Assembly: GCA_039654915.1 (NCBI GenBank)
Contig: CM077597.1
Span: 76,696,001-76,760,000 of the forward strand
DNA: 64,000 nucleotides
Reading direction: 5' to 3'
Origin: Aquilaria yunnanensis
Lineage: Eukaryota; Streptophyta; Magnoliopsida; Malvales; Thymelaeaceae
The position numbers were made by a program, and so were the translations under genes. The notes beneath the pieces were generated by a model that was not told the DNA's origin, made no database searches, and saw only the letters and a list, made by a program, of their open reading frames with translations. How positions within the stretch are numbered: position 1 is the first letter of the stretch; each line of letters begins with the position of its first letter. Shown here piece by piece: positions 56,801 through 62,953 of this stretch.

Positions 56801-58031
56801 TTTTGTCACTGGAGTTGGGCAAATTCATGGGTTTGGGTTGCTAGGGTTGGGGTTGAGGCTACAGTGATTGTGTAAGCGAGTTGAAGGAAAATTGTAGTGG
56901 AAGAATTCGTCGATACATTTCTCTGGCCCTTTATTTTTAGCGGGTTGAGGAAAACCAGTTGGAAATGGTGACTTTGGTGTTAAAGATGAAAGATTAAATT
57001 GAAAAATAAGAAAGAAATACAACTTGAGTGATTATACAATAATTTTTCTTTTTTATCATTTCCACCCATACCTCTACATTGGCTCTACATCGACAAAATA
57101 CTGCTACATCATTGCTCTATCAGCATATCTTATGTTAGTGACAAATTTCTTCTGAAAAATACTTTAGCAGAAAAATTACTCTCTGTCTTATATTTTAATG
57201 GAAAAATTGCCTCTTTTGCCAATAAGGAATATATGAAAAATTTAATACATACATACATACATATGTATATATATATATAATAAATTTAATTCTTACTATT
57301 AAATTTCTAAATAATCAGTGTTTAAATGATTTGAAGTTTTTCAATTTTAGTAGTATATTCCATGAAGATGAAAGTGAAAATTAATAAAACTTTTTACACC
57401 GAGGATAAATTTTGTTTCTTGTTTTCAAGTTTACCCATGAAAAGTCAGTTTGAAATTCTCTGAAGGAAAAAAAATGAAAATTTTGAAAAATTAGAATAAG
57501 TTCTAGGGAATTGGATTTCTGTAGGCAGTTAGGCTACTTTAACTCTTTAAATCTTTGCAAGTGCTTTTGCATGTTCTAATACTCTTCTATCTTAATTCCC
57601 CATAAAATGCAGTTGTGCCTCAAGAATCACTAGTTTGCACCAAATATATGGTCATTAGCGGAAATTACTGCGATGACCCTGGGTCTGGTGTTTGCAACGA
57701 CGCCTGCACAAATGAGCGAGGGAAATATTTTGGGTGGTGCGAAACTCAAGAAAGCTTGCTGGGAACTTTTGGTGACCACCTGGAAATTGTCCCTGACGAT
57801 GGTAGCTACGGGATTGCTCCTGCGGATGAGCTATCAGGGGAATCGGGCGATCAAACATTTCAATTGGGTCATCAAACATATCAACTGGATGATGAGACAG
57901 ACACATCTGCAGGACTATTTGGTGATCCCAATCCAGATTTCTGGAAAGATGTCGAAAATTCAATGGCAGGTACTGGCCCCATCGTCGGTTATGAGTGCTT
58001 TTGTTGCATCCAGAAACTCCGTCGGGAGTGA
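35862..58031 (+). CDS. Secreted cysteine-rich defensin-like protein, two exons (35862-35940; 57613-58031)
   Basis: Exon 1 encodes 26 residues: MAKWFF followed by a hydrophobic core (VSLLGVLSLLMLAL), a signal peptide. It ends AAAG|GTTAGT, a good donor. Exon 2 follows ATGCAG|TTGTG and completes the split Val codon, giving 165 aa. Cysteines are at 35, 46, 54, 58, 69, 155, 157 and 158. C54-x3-C58 with C155-x-C157 is the cystine-stabilised alpha-beta signature of plant defensin-like peptides, and a phase-1 intron after the signal exon is normal for that family. The odd part is an acidic segment of about 85 residues between C69 and C155, where a short loop is usual. The 21.7-kb intron holds a complete retrotransposon. 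Likely an extracellular antimicrobial or signalling peptide. The pairing of the exons is inferred from splice sites, frame and family structure. Confidence 0.6.
36133..36137. repeat. Target-site duplication ACCTT, left copy of the Tat/Ogre-like element
   Basis: ACCTT abuts the LTR start at 36138 and recurs at 52948-52952 right after the other LTR, so the element integrated once, here, within the DEFL intron. Confidence 0.95.
36408..36620 (-). repeat. Repeated 36-bp imperfect palindromes in the LTR
   Basis: CCGAACCATGG...ACACGG occurs twice in tandem (about 36412 and 36461), with a diverged third form near 36584 (CCAAACCGTAAATCC...). Each unit has CCG/CGG ends and an inner GACTC-TGCC-GAGTC stem. 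The same three units are in the other LTRs at about 50736 and 60680. In the RNA they lie in the U5-side leader. Confidence 0.75.
37160..37510 (-). repeat. 46-bp AT-rich tandem repeats within the LTR
   Basis: About seven units of AGTTAGxCAAGTTAATTAAA plus ACAACAATAATAAA-type sequence. The 5' LTR (51485-51835) has the same array, and the LTR of the second family member (61560-61975) has more units, so copy number varies in the family. Confidence 0.85.
38131..38140 (-). promoter_or_regulatory. TATA box in the 3' LTR
   Basis: The minus strand reads CTATAAATAG. The identical box lies at 52458-52467 in the 5' LTR, where it would drive element transcription, and at 62439-62448 in the second member. 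Confidence 0.7.
38599..38684 (-). other. Hairpin spanning the 3' LTR end and PPT
   Basis: The outer arm CGGACGAAATT (38599-38609, inside the LTR end) pairs with AATTTCGTCCG (38674-38684). Inside it, TTTGCATGC-T-TCATG (38631-38645) pairs with CATGA-T-GCATGCAAA (38649-38663) around a 3-nt loop. Both stems are kept in the second family member at 62932-63017, the inner one with two base changes. Confidence 0.75.
38621..38633 (-). other. Polypurine tract of the Tat/Ogre-like element
   Basis: The minus strand reads AAAGGGGGGCAGC directly before the 3' LTR, the priming site for plus-strand DNA synthesis. The same sequence is at 62954-62966 in the second member. Confidence 0.85.
38756..38775 (-). 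other. Short perfect-stem hairpin
   Basis: CGATAGGA-GCTC-TCCTATCG, 8-bp stem and 4-nt loop, at the edge of the minisatellite. Related CGATAGGA...TCCTATCG stems recur in the repeats of the second member (63090-63290), so it may be the ancestral repeat unit. Confidence 0.6.
38783..39947 (-). repeat. Minisatellite, 47-bp units, in the element's 3' untranslated region
   Basis: About 24 units of GAGGCAAAGGTTCCATCCTT plus AAAACCTCGGATTGATTGAT-type sequence, with a few 43-bp units lacking one GATT. Blocks of several units are themselves duplicated. Tandem repeats in this position are known for Tat/Ogre elements. Confidence 0.9.
39948..40430 (-). repeat. Minisatellite, 51-bp units, adjoining the 47-bp array
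   Basis: About nine units of the same core preceded by GATGATGAAAATTGATT. Because 51 is divisible by three, the plus strand stays open and would encode a 17-residue repeat (MMKIDCFRGKGSILKTP). That frame is antisense to the element and has no sign of being a gene. Confidence 0.9.
40431..40973 (-). other. Spacer between LOG-like ORF and minisatellite
   Basis: No gene recognised. Probably 3' untranslated sequence of the LOG-like unit and element 3' UTR. Confidence 0.5.
40974..41603 (-). CDS. LOG-like cytokinin riboside 5'-monophosphate phosphoribohydrolase, intronless
   Basis: 209 aa from the chosen Met. The open frame extends 29 codons further up, but the TATA box at 41636-41643 lies inside that extension, so the downstream Met is preferred. 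The family releases active cytokinin base from the nucleotide, in cytosol and nucleus. It is a Rossmann-like protein: SICVFSGAFPG (11-21), LVYGGGSVGLMGGVA (44-58), GIIPGPL (70-76), NLQER with the conserved Arg96, then LPGGFGTLGEVFQ with the catalytic PGGxGTxxE (111-119) intact, and KPIGLLNV (134-141). Length is normal for plant LOGs. Departures are SGAFPG for the usual CGSSxG and Val97 after ER. Plant LOG genes usually have several introns, so an intronless copy inside a retrotransposon points to capture through RNA. A related lysine-decarboxylase-named family member is the alternative name for the same fold. Confidence 0.85.
   Translation of the reverse strand: MEKTPTRKSRSICVFSGAFPGKDEEYLKAANHLGRVLAERKIHLVYGGGSVGLMGGVASAASLGGSQVLGIIPGPLKFISGGTIGEELVVKNLQERVLQMLLNADAFIALPGGFGTLGEVFQIASMAQLNLHRKPIGLLNVNNFFTGLIAFMDYAMQKNFISRVARRIIISATTAEELLDKIQAFVPEPDPAMIQIDWTRQSFPTSSLP
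41636..41643 (-). promoter_or_regulatory. TATA box of the LOG-like ORF
   Basis: The minus strand reads TATAAATA about 33 bp before the chosen ATG, which would leave only a very short leader. A similar CTATAAAT box stands upstream of the first and second zinc-finger ORFs. Confidence 0.55.
41707..42090 (-). promoter_or_regulatory. Tandem 79-87-bp repeats upstream of the LOG-like ORF
   Basis: Five related starts CAGTARTC at 41707, 41794, 41879, 41958 and 42045. Units share GTCAGGAGTxGGTACxTTATT, GGAGGAAAATTTCAAAA and GCGACAGCTAGCATGTA blocks. On the LOG sense strand two units carry TGACG (at 41816-41820 as TGACGTAAG and at 41980-41984 as TGACGTGAA), the core of as-1/TGA-bZIP sites; other units carry degenerate forms. 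The last partial unit merges with sequence that also follows the other zinc-finger ORFs. Confidence 0.6.
42110..42673 (-). CDS. Basic zinc-finger protein, viral NABP-like, copy 1
   Basis: 187 aa as called. A Met at codon 6 (42658) aligns with the start of the other copies and gives 182 aa, the likelier start. Aligned features are a hydrophobic/basic N-terminus (SALRKYFPSFP), a basic run AYAKKRRAKRLG (about 72-83), the zinc finger C85-x2-C88-x4-C93-x3-C97, then RFIKNGL (112-118), HSCG, and a conserved LNDPVCQFVRKLD near the C-terminus. The order basic run, CxxC finger, then a FIxxG-like segment resembles the cysteine-rich nucleic-acid-binding proteins of carla- and vitiviruses, some of which suppress RNA silencing. 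That link is from motif layout only. About 71 percent identical to copy 3. It has its own TATA-like box. Confidence 0.7.
   Translation of the reverse strand: MPPSSMESSLSALRKYFPSFPINVLKKIYQARCERFRVFMHKGIPDNVRWLIEAKVRSAGEVPEAFFPRMPGFGKSAYAKKRRAKRLGVCHNCGWWICGNKCRSPGVITRNRNDRIRFIKNGLRKESLEDIREVLEAHSCGIVQFEVVGLWIIFQKERDRYSLGNLTLNDPVCQFVRKLDEMQITDS
42717..42724 (-). promoter_or_regulatory. TATA box of zinc-finger copy 1
   Basis: The minus strand reads TATAAATA about 60 bp before the aligned Met, within a block (CACTATAAAT) shared with copy 2. Confidence 0.5.
42875..43423 (-). pseudogene. Basic zinc-finger protein, viral NABP-like, copy 2, with early stop
   Basis: The full-length frame starts at the Met aligned with the other copies (43423), but codon 11 is TAA (43391-43393) where copies 1 and 3 have a Tyr codon. 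The rest is open and 182 codons long. It has the same basic run (RYAKRRRAKRLG), finger CYKCGRWNCITKC and C-terminal NDPVCQFVRKLD. A shorter protein of 140 aa could start at the Met at 43297 and would keep the basic run and finger but lose the first 42 residues. The single-base change suggests a recent lesion in a gene otherwise kept open. Confidence 0.7.
43543..43550 (-). promoter_or_regulatory. TATA box of zinc-finger copy 2
   Basis: The minus strand reads CTATAAATG about 120 bp before the full-length Met, in the block shared with copy 1 (TTTATAGTGATGAAA on the plus strand). Confidence 0.5.
43713..44261 (-). CDS. Basic zinc-finger protein, viral NABP-like, copy 3
   Basis: 182 aa, intact. 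MDPTFSALRK start, LMHKGIPEDVRWLIEAKVR (34-52), basic run SYAKKRRAKRL (72-82), zinc finger C85-x2-C88-x4-C93-x3-C97 (CHKCGRWTCNTKC), IRFIKNGL (111-118), HSCG and NDPVCQLVRKLD near the end. No signal peptide or membrane segment. Predicted to bind RNA or DNA. It is the most gag-proximal copy. The three copies start at 44261, 43423 and 42658, spaced 838 and 765 bp, and share flanking sequence, so whole units were duplicated. An unknown plant gene family is the alternative to a viral origin. Confidence 0.7.
   Translation of the reverse strand: MDPTFSALRKYFPSLPMNILKKIYQVRCERLRVLMHKGIPEDVRWLIEAKVRLAGEIPEAFVSHMPGIGKSSYAKKRRAKRLQVCHKCGRWTCNTKCRSLGMISDNREDKIRFIKNGLSKDSLDDIQLTLETHSCGSVQRELLGLWSIFHEERNRYSPGNLTVNDPVCQLVRKLDGKHILDS
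44426..44768 (-). repeat. 140-bp tandem repeats, 2.4 units
   Basis: Units start at 44426, 44566 and 44706 with YCTCGATTATTGAATCxATTG and share GCTATCTCTTATxTTGGATxCT and CAATCCTGTCCTTCCA blocks. They lie upstream of zinc-finger copy 3. Regulatory or leader function is unknown. Confidence 0.85.
44769..44787 (-). other. Perfect 7-bp hairpin
   Basis: ATGCGGG-TTGGT-CCCGCAT, at the end of the 140-bp repeat array, GC-rich in an AT-rich setting. Function unknown. Confidence 0.5.
44788..46134 (-). other. Unassigned element interior
   Basis: No complete ORF. The minus strand of about 45060-45320 reads an interrupted Lys/Trp-rich stretch (ARRKWAKQTLKVKPLMVSNP, then KKLRPKFKNKSKKGDFEKSW) that could be a decayed coding region of unknown type. 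T-tracts lie at 44956-45010. A roughly 70-bp direct duplication (TGAATGAGxATGATAT...) is near 45795 and 45878. I found no pol motif here. Confidence 0.4.
46135..46626 (-). CDS. Lysine-rich hypothetical ORF, 163 aa
   Basis: Not recognised. The frame is open with runs such as KKNPKKKKETEKQ and KKQKNKKKKRGKR, and contains two related blocks (KPLESSYFKKAMISVLHNTN and RPLESSHFKRVIKYVITIAH), which shows an internal duplication. Part of the Lys content comes from A-tracts, so it may be fortuitous coding over low-complexity sequence. It lies in sense orientation between gag and the zinc-finger genes. A nucleic-acid-binding basic protein is possible but unsupported. Confidence 0.25.
   Translation of the reverse strand: MTSVASQFSQMLNTKKNSQFSTTQIPTKERSSSLPSKAIKEKIQTRKKNPKKKKETEKQIKPLESSYFKKAMISVLHNTNSKKKRKKFIPSTKKPTRENSKPKRTENKHEQARPLESSHFKRVIKYVITIAHTKKQKNKKKKRGKRAQTRKKKKERKKVSYGF
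46800..47160 (-). repeat. Diverged direct repeats between gag and cargo
   Basis: Blocks such as GATAGCAATAATGGATAGTA, ATGTACACGTAACATCTTTT and CATCTTTTTGTTxxA recur two or three times. No coding sequence. Confidence 0.6.
47161..47496 (-). other. Short post-gag sequence, no protease found
   Basis: The minus strand after the gag stop reads a proline/lysine-containing stretch (ISKPTLKPSSPKAIPLQIKQ) and then stops. In complete Tat/Ogre elements protease and RT would follow here, but no D-T/S-G or YxDD motif is visible before 44.3 kb. Confidence 0.5.
47497..49248 (-). CDS. Intact Tat/Ogre-type gag, 583 aa
   Basis: Structural protein forming the virus-like particle that packages element RNA. Residues 1-35 form a predicted coiled coil rich in Met/Glu. 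The retrotransposon gag core lies at about 160-270 (FQESLTKSALQWYLSQGPRN, then LAQAFIGNYKH, FKKYAQRWRDLAAQVQPP, MVTLFVQTL). A Pro/Tyr-rich repeat of NDYPPNRP units spans 343-386. Two C-x3-H-x5/4-H-x4-C motifs follow, at C447-H450-H456-C461 and C548-H551-H556-C561. The frame ends after LIDSSQLIVFMMM without entering protease. An uninterrupted gag in an element lacking pol suggests it is still used or was lost from selection only very recently. Confidence 0.9.
   Translation of the reverse strand: MAEQAEGRLMEMESKIESMSEQMRQLMELIKGKATQVPIKEVQDPTYPPGFTPQRVSVQENLLQESGPSASVHLKQDTVHEEKNILPKEEAESQKLETIEKRLRAIEGGNIFGSLSVDDLCLVPDVIIPSDFKVPDFVKYDGTSDPITHITLFLRRLQPLTKDEKVWIALFQESLTKSALQWYLSQGPRNIKTWNDLAQAFIGNYKHVMDLAPDRQTLQNMEKKKPETFKKYAQRWRDLAAQVQPPMTEKEMVTLFVQTLKYPYYDKLIGNSATNFSDVVMSGERIEHGIRTGKIAESFSDPMKRGGPSRTKDEEVQQIGRERGIPLVGTVATGPRLSYSAKRPNYYPTNRPNDYPPNMPNDYPSNRPNDYPPNRPNNYPLNRPNQLRPPVPTPPVPTRRPKEVFAPIPMTYTELYPKLIESQLIRPIPTNPFGPPYPTWYDPNITCPYHDGVPGHGLENCTALKRIVQQLIESKWLDFSDEPNVTHNPLPPHQEKPVNMIEEHRLMKKSVNDIITPLKHVYSCLVKEGIIMGKPSFGHEEVEEEEWCNFHDSKSHSIQECSEFRKNLQRLIDSSQLIVFMMM
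49320..49735 (-). repeat. 58-bp tandem repeats in the element leader
   Basis: About seven units of GATTGATGTAATGGAATGCA plus TGCAATGAGATTATTTTTAT-type sequence, each with the palindrome TGCATGCA. They lie just upstream of the gag ATG. Confidence 0.85.
49736..50435 (-). other. Element leader between PBS and repeats
   Basis: No gene. A short open frame at 50118-50318 on the minus strand has no recognisable content. A 9-bp perfect stem (CCGTCACTA-AATCA-TAGTGACGG) lies at 50073-50095. Packaging or dimerisation signals are normally in this part of an LTR element. Confidence 0.5.
50436..50452 (-). other. Primer-binding site, arginine-tRNA type
   Basis: The minus strand reads TGGCGACTCAACTGGGG three bases after the LTR end. 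TGGCGACTC...CTGGGGA is the PBS class reported for Tat/Ogre elements, attributed to a tRNA-Arg. Confidence 0.8.
50456..52947 (-). repeat. 5' LTR of the Tat/Ogre-like element
   Basis: 2492 bp. Against the 3' LTR I see two substitutions (GTTTTCTGG for GTTTTCGGG near 50475; GGAACGTGAG for GGAATGTGAG near 52132) and 9 extra bases in the polypyrimidine tract near 51145. The TATA box at 52458-52467 places the transcription start near 52430, so U3 is about 0.5 kb and R-U5 about 2 kb. Confidence 0.95.
52953..53680 (+). other. DEFL intron, no gene
   Basis: AT-rich. Just after the insertion there is an inverted pair GCCGCCGA (52970-52977) and TCGGCGGC (53029-53036) that could belong to a small DNA element. 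Nothing else recognised. Confidence 0.5.
53700..55165 (+). repeat. Tandem duplication of about 0.75 kb in the DEFL intron
   Basis: 53740-54420 and 54500-55165 share ordered blocks: AAATCCATCACxACTAATG, AGATAGAATTAxAATTAC, CTTTTGGxAT, TTTATACTAATT, AACACxCTAATTGGxAA and TTAAAGGGTC. Diverged by roughly a quarter. Non-coding. Confidence 0.7.
55320..57612 (+). other. 3' part of the DEFL intron (copy B)
   Basis: Matches copy A (22360-24908) in order, lacks the 23068-24153 insertion and instead carries its own insertion at 56342-57228. Ends in a U-rich tract and ATGCAG at 57612, the acceptor for exon 2. Confidence 0.65.
56342..57228. mobile_element. Mutator-like inverted-repeat element
   Basis: Ends of about 90 bp are inverted repeats: GAAAGGGGCAATTTTGTCAT on the left against the complement of GGCAAAAGAGGCAATTTTTC on the right. 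Both continue through TAATTTT(T/A)CYxCTAAARTAT blocks. The insertion is absent from copy A. No transposase. Exact ends are uncertain by a few bases. Confidence 0.6.
57772..57969 (+). other. Candidate exitron in DEFL exon 2
   Basis: GT at 57772 and AG at 57969 bound 198 nt (66 codons, no stop). Removal joins the Gly codon in frame and would delete most of the acidic insert, leaving 19 residues between C69 and the C-x-C motif. The donor GTGACC is weak and the segment is not U-rich, so splicing is only a possibility. Confidence 0.25.
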
Positions 58032-59115
58032 CCCCATGGTCATGCAACCGGCCCCCGCATGTAAGGCAGAGGATGAATAAATAAACATGGCTTTCTAATT
58101 CTCAAATAAAGACAGAGAAGATGGGATACTAAAGAATGGGATATTAATTTGCTGGCTCTTTCACTGTTTGAGATGAAAGAAATGAAGAATTGATGAAATA
58201 TTTGCTACCTCTGTCACTATTAATATGAGATGTATTAGACATTTGCTACCTTCTCAGCTGTTTGGGAAGTGATAATGATGAGACATTTGCTACCTCTTTT
58301 GCCGTTTGAGATGAGATAATAAATAAATGCAATATACTTGCTCTCTCTTTCACCATTTATATAGTTTGCTTTTTTTATTAATGTATGTGACAAAAATGCC
58401 AAATTTGCCACTAAATTTAAAGTTGGGACAACACATGTCACAATTATTTTTAATTTTTTCAAATTTGATACTGATGTTATAGTTAAGTGTGAATATGCCA
58501 CCCAACTATATTTTTGAAGTGGATATGTCAGTAACCGTTGAAAACCTAATAAAAAGTCGGTATAGTAAAAAGTTTTTGAGACCATAGGGGGATAATGTAA
58601 CTTCTCATGAACATTAGGGGCTTTGGGTAATTTACCCTTTTCTTTTCTTATATACCAATTGAAAGAGCAATAAAATATGAAAATTTAAGAATGTTTGAGA
58701 AGGAAAGAAATTGTAGTCTTATACTTTTAAAAGCTGATATTTAATGGTAAACTCTACCAGGGGTACCTTAGCTTTTTTTATTTCCCTAAATGGATACCTA
58801 ATCTTTATATTTGTCGTAGCGAGATACCTAATCTCTTAAAGCATGTCCTACTGGGATACCTTCAATCAATTCAGTTGTTAACCCAGAAGGAATTCATTGA
58901 CATGGCCATTGTTTGACACCTACTGCAGCACACAACGCATTGTTGGACCACTCTACTCATGGAATACGTTGACGTGCCCTTTTTTAACATCCTACCTGGA
59001 CAATGAAAAAATAGGTGGGAAAATTGGTCTAAGGTTTATGTGAATCTAGTGAAGAGGAGGGAAAATAAAAGGCAGAGATGAAAAGGGGGATATATATTGA
59101 AGAAGCTTACTTGGA
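58032..59115 (+). other. DEFL 3' region and non-coding repeats
   Basis: Tandem AATAAA hexamers at about 58074-58084 could direct polyadenylation. From 58160 to 58350 short phrases (ACATTTGCTACCTCT, GTTTGAGATGA) recur three or four times. 58380-59040 has no coding content and resembles decayed Mutator-type sequence. Confidence 0.45.
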
Positions 59116-59319
59116 ATGGCTAGCTTAGGAAGTTCTTTCTCCAGTATTGAAGCATATCGAGGTGGGGGGGCTTTCTATAGGTGTGGCGTAGCTACTCAGT
59201 TGAAGACATCATGGACCGAGCAATACCCTGGCAGGAGATTTTTTTGGTTCAGAAATTATGGGCTATGTGTGTATGTGGTGGTGTTGGTGATCAAGTGTTT
59301 GGGTAAAAATGTATAATAT
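59116..59319 (+). pseudogene. Degraded GRF-type zinc-finger fragment
   Basis: A 66-codon frame reads YRCGVATQLKTSWTEQYPGR followed by RFFWFRNYG. That is the GRF zinc-finger pattern (C-G-xxxxLxTSWTxxxPGRRFxxCxNY), but two of the zinc ligands, the first Cys and the one before RNY, are replaced. Short GRF proteins are common near plant DNA transposons. No further domain follows. Confidence 0.5.
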
Positions 59320-59589
59320 TTTTGTTTCTGGTGCAAACTCTAAGGTATTGTTGATTTCATCTTTGGCATAATGAACCAACGCCAAACCAGTTGGGTTGTG
59401 ATATTTGGTCTTTTGAGAAGGTTGGACGAGTCAGCGAAAGAAGTAAAGAGGTAGCAGGCAAGGGAAGATGAAGCAAAGAGGGGCAGTAATGGTGTGGAAC
59501 GGGGTGAGTGTCCTTGTTGTCGTTTATGAGGTTGCTTTATTAGTGGAACTTTTGGTGATGGTGGAGATGGTGGCTATGATGTTGGAGTA

Positions 59590-60277
59590 AAACATGTTGG
59601 AGATGATGGCTTTGGTGTTGAAGATAAAAGATTAAGGTGAAAAGTAGGAAAGAAATATAACTTGAGTGACTATATAATAATTTTTACTTTTTACCATTTC
59701 TACCTGTGCCTCTACATTGGCTCCATGTCAACAAAATACTATTATATCATCACTTTATCATAATGTCCTGACATGTCACTAACGGTAATGACAAATATGC
59801 ATATTCCAAAAATGTTAGTGGCAAATCTTTTCGTAAAAATATTTAAGTGGCAAAATTGCTGTCTACCTTATAACTTAATAGCAAAATTGCCCCCTTTGCC
59901 AATAATAAAATATATGAATATATATACATATATAATAAATTTAATTCTTACTATTAAATTTCTAAATGATCAATGTTGAAATGATTTGAAGTGTTTCAAT
60001 TTTAGTAGTGTATTCCATGAGCATAAAAATGAAAATTAATAAAACCTTTTACACCCAAGATAAATTTTATTTCTTGTTTTCAAGTTTACCCATGAAAGGT
60101 CAGTTTGAAACTCTTTGAAGGAAAAAAAAAATGAAAATTTTGAAAAATTAGAATAAGTTTTAGGGAATTGGATTTCTGTAGGTAGTTAGGCTACTTTTAC
60201 TTTTAAATCTTTGTGAGTGCTTTTGCATGTTCTAATACTCTTCTATCTTAATTCCCCATAAAATGCAATTGATTCCA
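59590..60277 (+). repeat. Third copy of the DEFL intron end
   Basis: Matches 56940-57612, including the right end of the inverted-repeat element and ...CCCCATAAAATGCA, but the acceptor AG is AA here and exon 2 does not follow. It shows a further tandem duplication of the locus. Confidence 0.7.
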
Positions 60278-60401
60278 AAAAGATGGCTTGGTGAAGTTGG
60301 GAAAAGTTGTGCATGACAAAGAATTCTGGAGGTTTGGGGTTGAGGGATGTGGGGGCTTTTAATTTAGCCTTATTGGCAATGCATGCATGGAGAATTGTAC
60401 G
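60278..60401 (+). pseudogene. LINE RT C-terminal fragment
   Basis: Reads KNSGGLGLRDVGAFNLALLAMHAWRI, a conserved segment downstream of RT in plant L1 elements. It is cut by the LTR at 60402. Confidence 0.75.
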
Positions 60402-62953
60402 TGTGGCAACGTCGGGTTTTCGGGAGTCGCCACCAATCAGTTTTCTTAGGTCGATTGGTCACCTTAAAATTGGTCTGCGAGAGTTCCGGGATCGGGAGTA
60501 CGGTTACGTTAAAACAACTTTGTTAAAACGCCCAAAAATTGGCACCTTAGTTGATTTTAATTTTGTTTTGCTTTGCTTTTAAATAATTCTCAGTTAATTT
60601 TCAAAATTAGAAATTTTAACTGGATTAGTCGAAATGTGGATTTTTAAATTAATTAATTTGTATGAAATTTTATACTTCCGAACCATGGACTCTGCCGAGT
60701 CATTTGGACACGGAAGATTTTTGATTCCGAACCATGGACTCTGCCGAGTCATTTGGACACGGAATTTGGTGAACTTTTAAATAATTTAATCCATATTGTA
60801 AATATGGATTTTTATCTTTTTTTTTATTTAATTTATTTAATTAAAAGGGTGATATTTTTTTTAAACCGCAGATCCTGACGGATCATCCGGATATGTAAGT
60901 TGATTTAATTTATAGTTAATTATTTAATTCTTATTTTTATGGAATTAATTATTAGTTTAATTACTAATTCGTAATTCTTTTTGTTATAGAATTTTTAGAT
61001 TCATTAATAATCTAAAAATTTTTATTTTCTATATTTTTCTTTCTTTTCTTTCTTTTCCTTCTTATCTTTCTTATCTTATCTTATCTTTCTTATCTTTATT
61101 ATCTTTTTCTTATCTTTCTTATCTTTTTCTTATCTTGTTTTAATTTTCTTTTTGTTTTCTTGTTTAATGAAAAATATTTATTATTTTAGTGGATTTAAAA
61201 GTTATATTTTAAATAAATCAGTAAAATATAAAGTCTTAATTTTCATGTATTTTTTTAAACAGGTTTTATTTTTATTTTTTTATTATTTTTACTGGATAAA
61301 AATAACTATTAAAATTAATTTTAACTTTTTGTTATCTTTAAAGAATTAAAAACATGTATATAAAAATAAAAATAATTGGCTTTTTTAAAAATAATTTTTA
61401 TTAGCCTTAATAATTAATTACAAAATAATCTTCTTTTAATTTTCATTTATTTATTAATTAGTAAAGGGTAAAGGTGAATTAAATAAAAAAATTATATAAA
61501 GAAAAAAAATTAATAATAATAAAGTGGGGCTTTTTGGCCATCCACTTTAAAAATAATAATAAATGTTAGCAAAGTTAATTAAATTAATTGTTAAACAACA
61601 ATAATAAAAAGTTAGTCAAGTTAATTAAATTAATTAATTAACCACAATAATAAAAAGTTAGCCAAGTTAATTAAATTAATTAATTAACAACAGTAAAAAG
61701 TTAGCCAAGTTAATTAAATTAATTAATTAACAACAATAATAAAAAGTTAGCCAAATTAATTAAATTAATTAACAACAATAAATAAAAAGTTAGCCAAATT
61801 ATTTAAATTAATTAACAACAATAAATAAAAAGTTAGCCAAATTAATTAAATTAATTAATTAACAAAAATAATAAAAAGCTAGCCAAGTTAATTAAATTAA
61901 TTAATTAACAACAATAATAAAAGTTAGCCAAGTTAATTAAATTAATTAATTAACAACAATAATAAAAGTTAATTAATTGTTAACAACAATTATAAAAGTT
62001 AGTAATAATGCAAAAATTAAAAGGTTAGTAACAATAATAGTATTAAAAGTTAGTTGTTAGTAAGTTAATAACAACAATAAAAAAGGGGGTTAGTAATAAA
62101 CAAATAATAAACAAACAAGTAAAAATTAAAAGGGTTAGTAATTAATTCTGCAAGAATAAAATACAAAGTTAGTGACCAAAGCGAAAGAAATTGAAAAGAT
62201 GAAGGATTAAATGAGAGTTGTACCCTTGATTTTAAATTCTGAATTCTGAGAAATGGAAACAGAGGGCGCGCGGGGGGGGGGAAGAAGATGGCTTAATCGT
62301 CAAAATGAAAAGTTTTGAGATTTTCTGAGGAAAGGAAGGAGAGCTAGGGACTAAGGCTGTAATTTTTTTCTATTTTAAAAACGGAGCTCTAAGCTTTTCT
62401 TTCTATTTTTCTCTGTGTTCAGCACAAAATTTGGGGGGCTATTTATAGAGGAAGTTTAGCTGAACTGTTGATGGATAAATTAATAAAAAATTTCAAACTT
62501 ATCTCTTAAATTGGTAAAATGACAATTTTAGTCCTTTACGTCTCTCAGCCTCAGGATAAGTTCCTGAAGCTTCTGATTTTGACAATTTTATCGTTTTCTG
62601 TCAATTTGAGCCAAAAACGTCGGCAGGCTCAAAATTTTATGTGACAAACTACCAAATGCTCCTGGAACTTTTAGAATTTGTCAATTTTTTCCGAAACTTC
62701 TCAATTTTGTCATTTTTACCTCAAACTTTTAATTTTTTGTCATTTTTTTCATGAAATTTTATTTTATTTCAAACATACACATATTCACACATATATCATT
62801 TTAAATCAAATTTTCACAAAACAAAAATATATTTTAAACTAATTAAATTTTTTTTAATAATAATAGTAATATATATTTTTTTTTAAATTAATTTTTTTTT
62901 AATAAAATTTTTTTCAAAATTTTAAAACACCCGGACGAAATTGGGTGTCAACA
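60402..62953 (-). repeat. 3' LTR of a second Tat/Ogre-like family member
   Basis: Same ends (TGTGGCAACGTCGGG...GGGTGTCAACA in plus view) and layout as 36138-38620, but clearly diverged. It has more 46-bp units (61560-61975), and most of the GC-rich block is absent near 62260. TATA box at 62439-62448 on the minus strand. The rest of the element lies right of the window. Confidence 0.9.

Noticed and set aside
57655..58080. Alternative frames on both strands over DEFL exon 2
   Set aside because: They are shadows of the exon. Only the chosen frame gives the paired cysteine motifs and joins exon 1 in phase.
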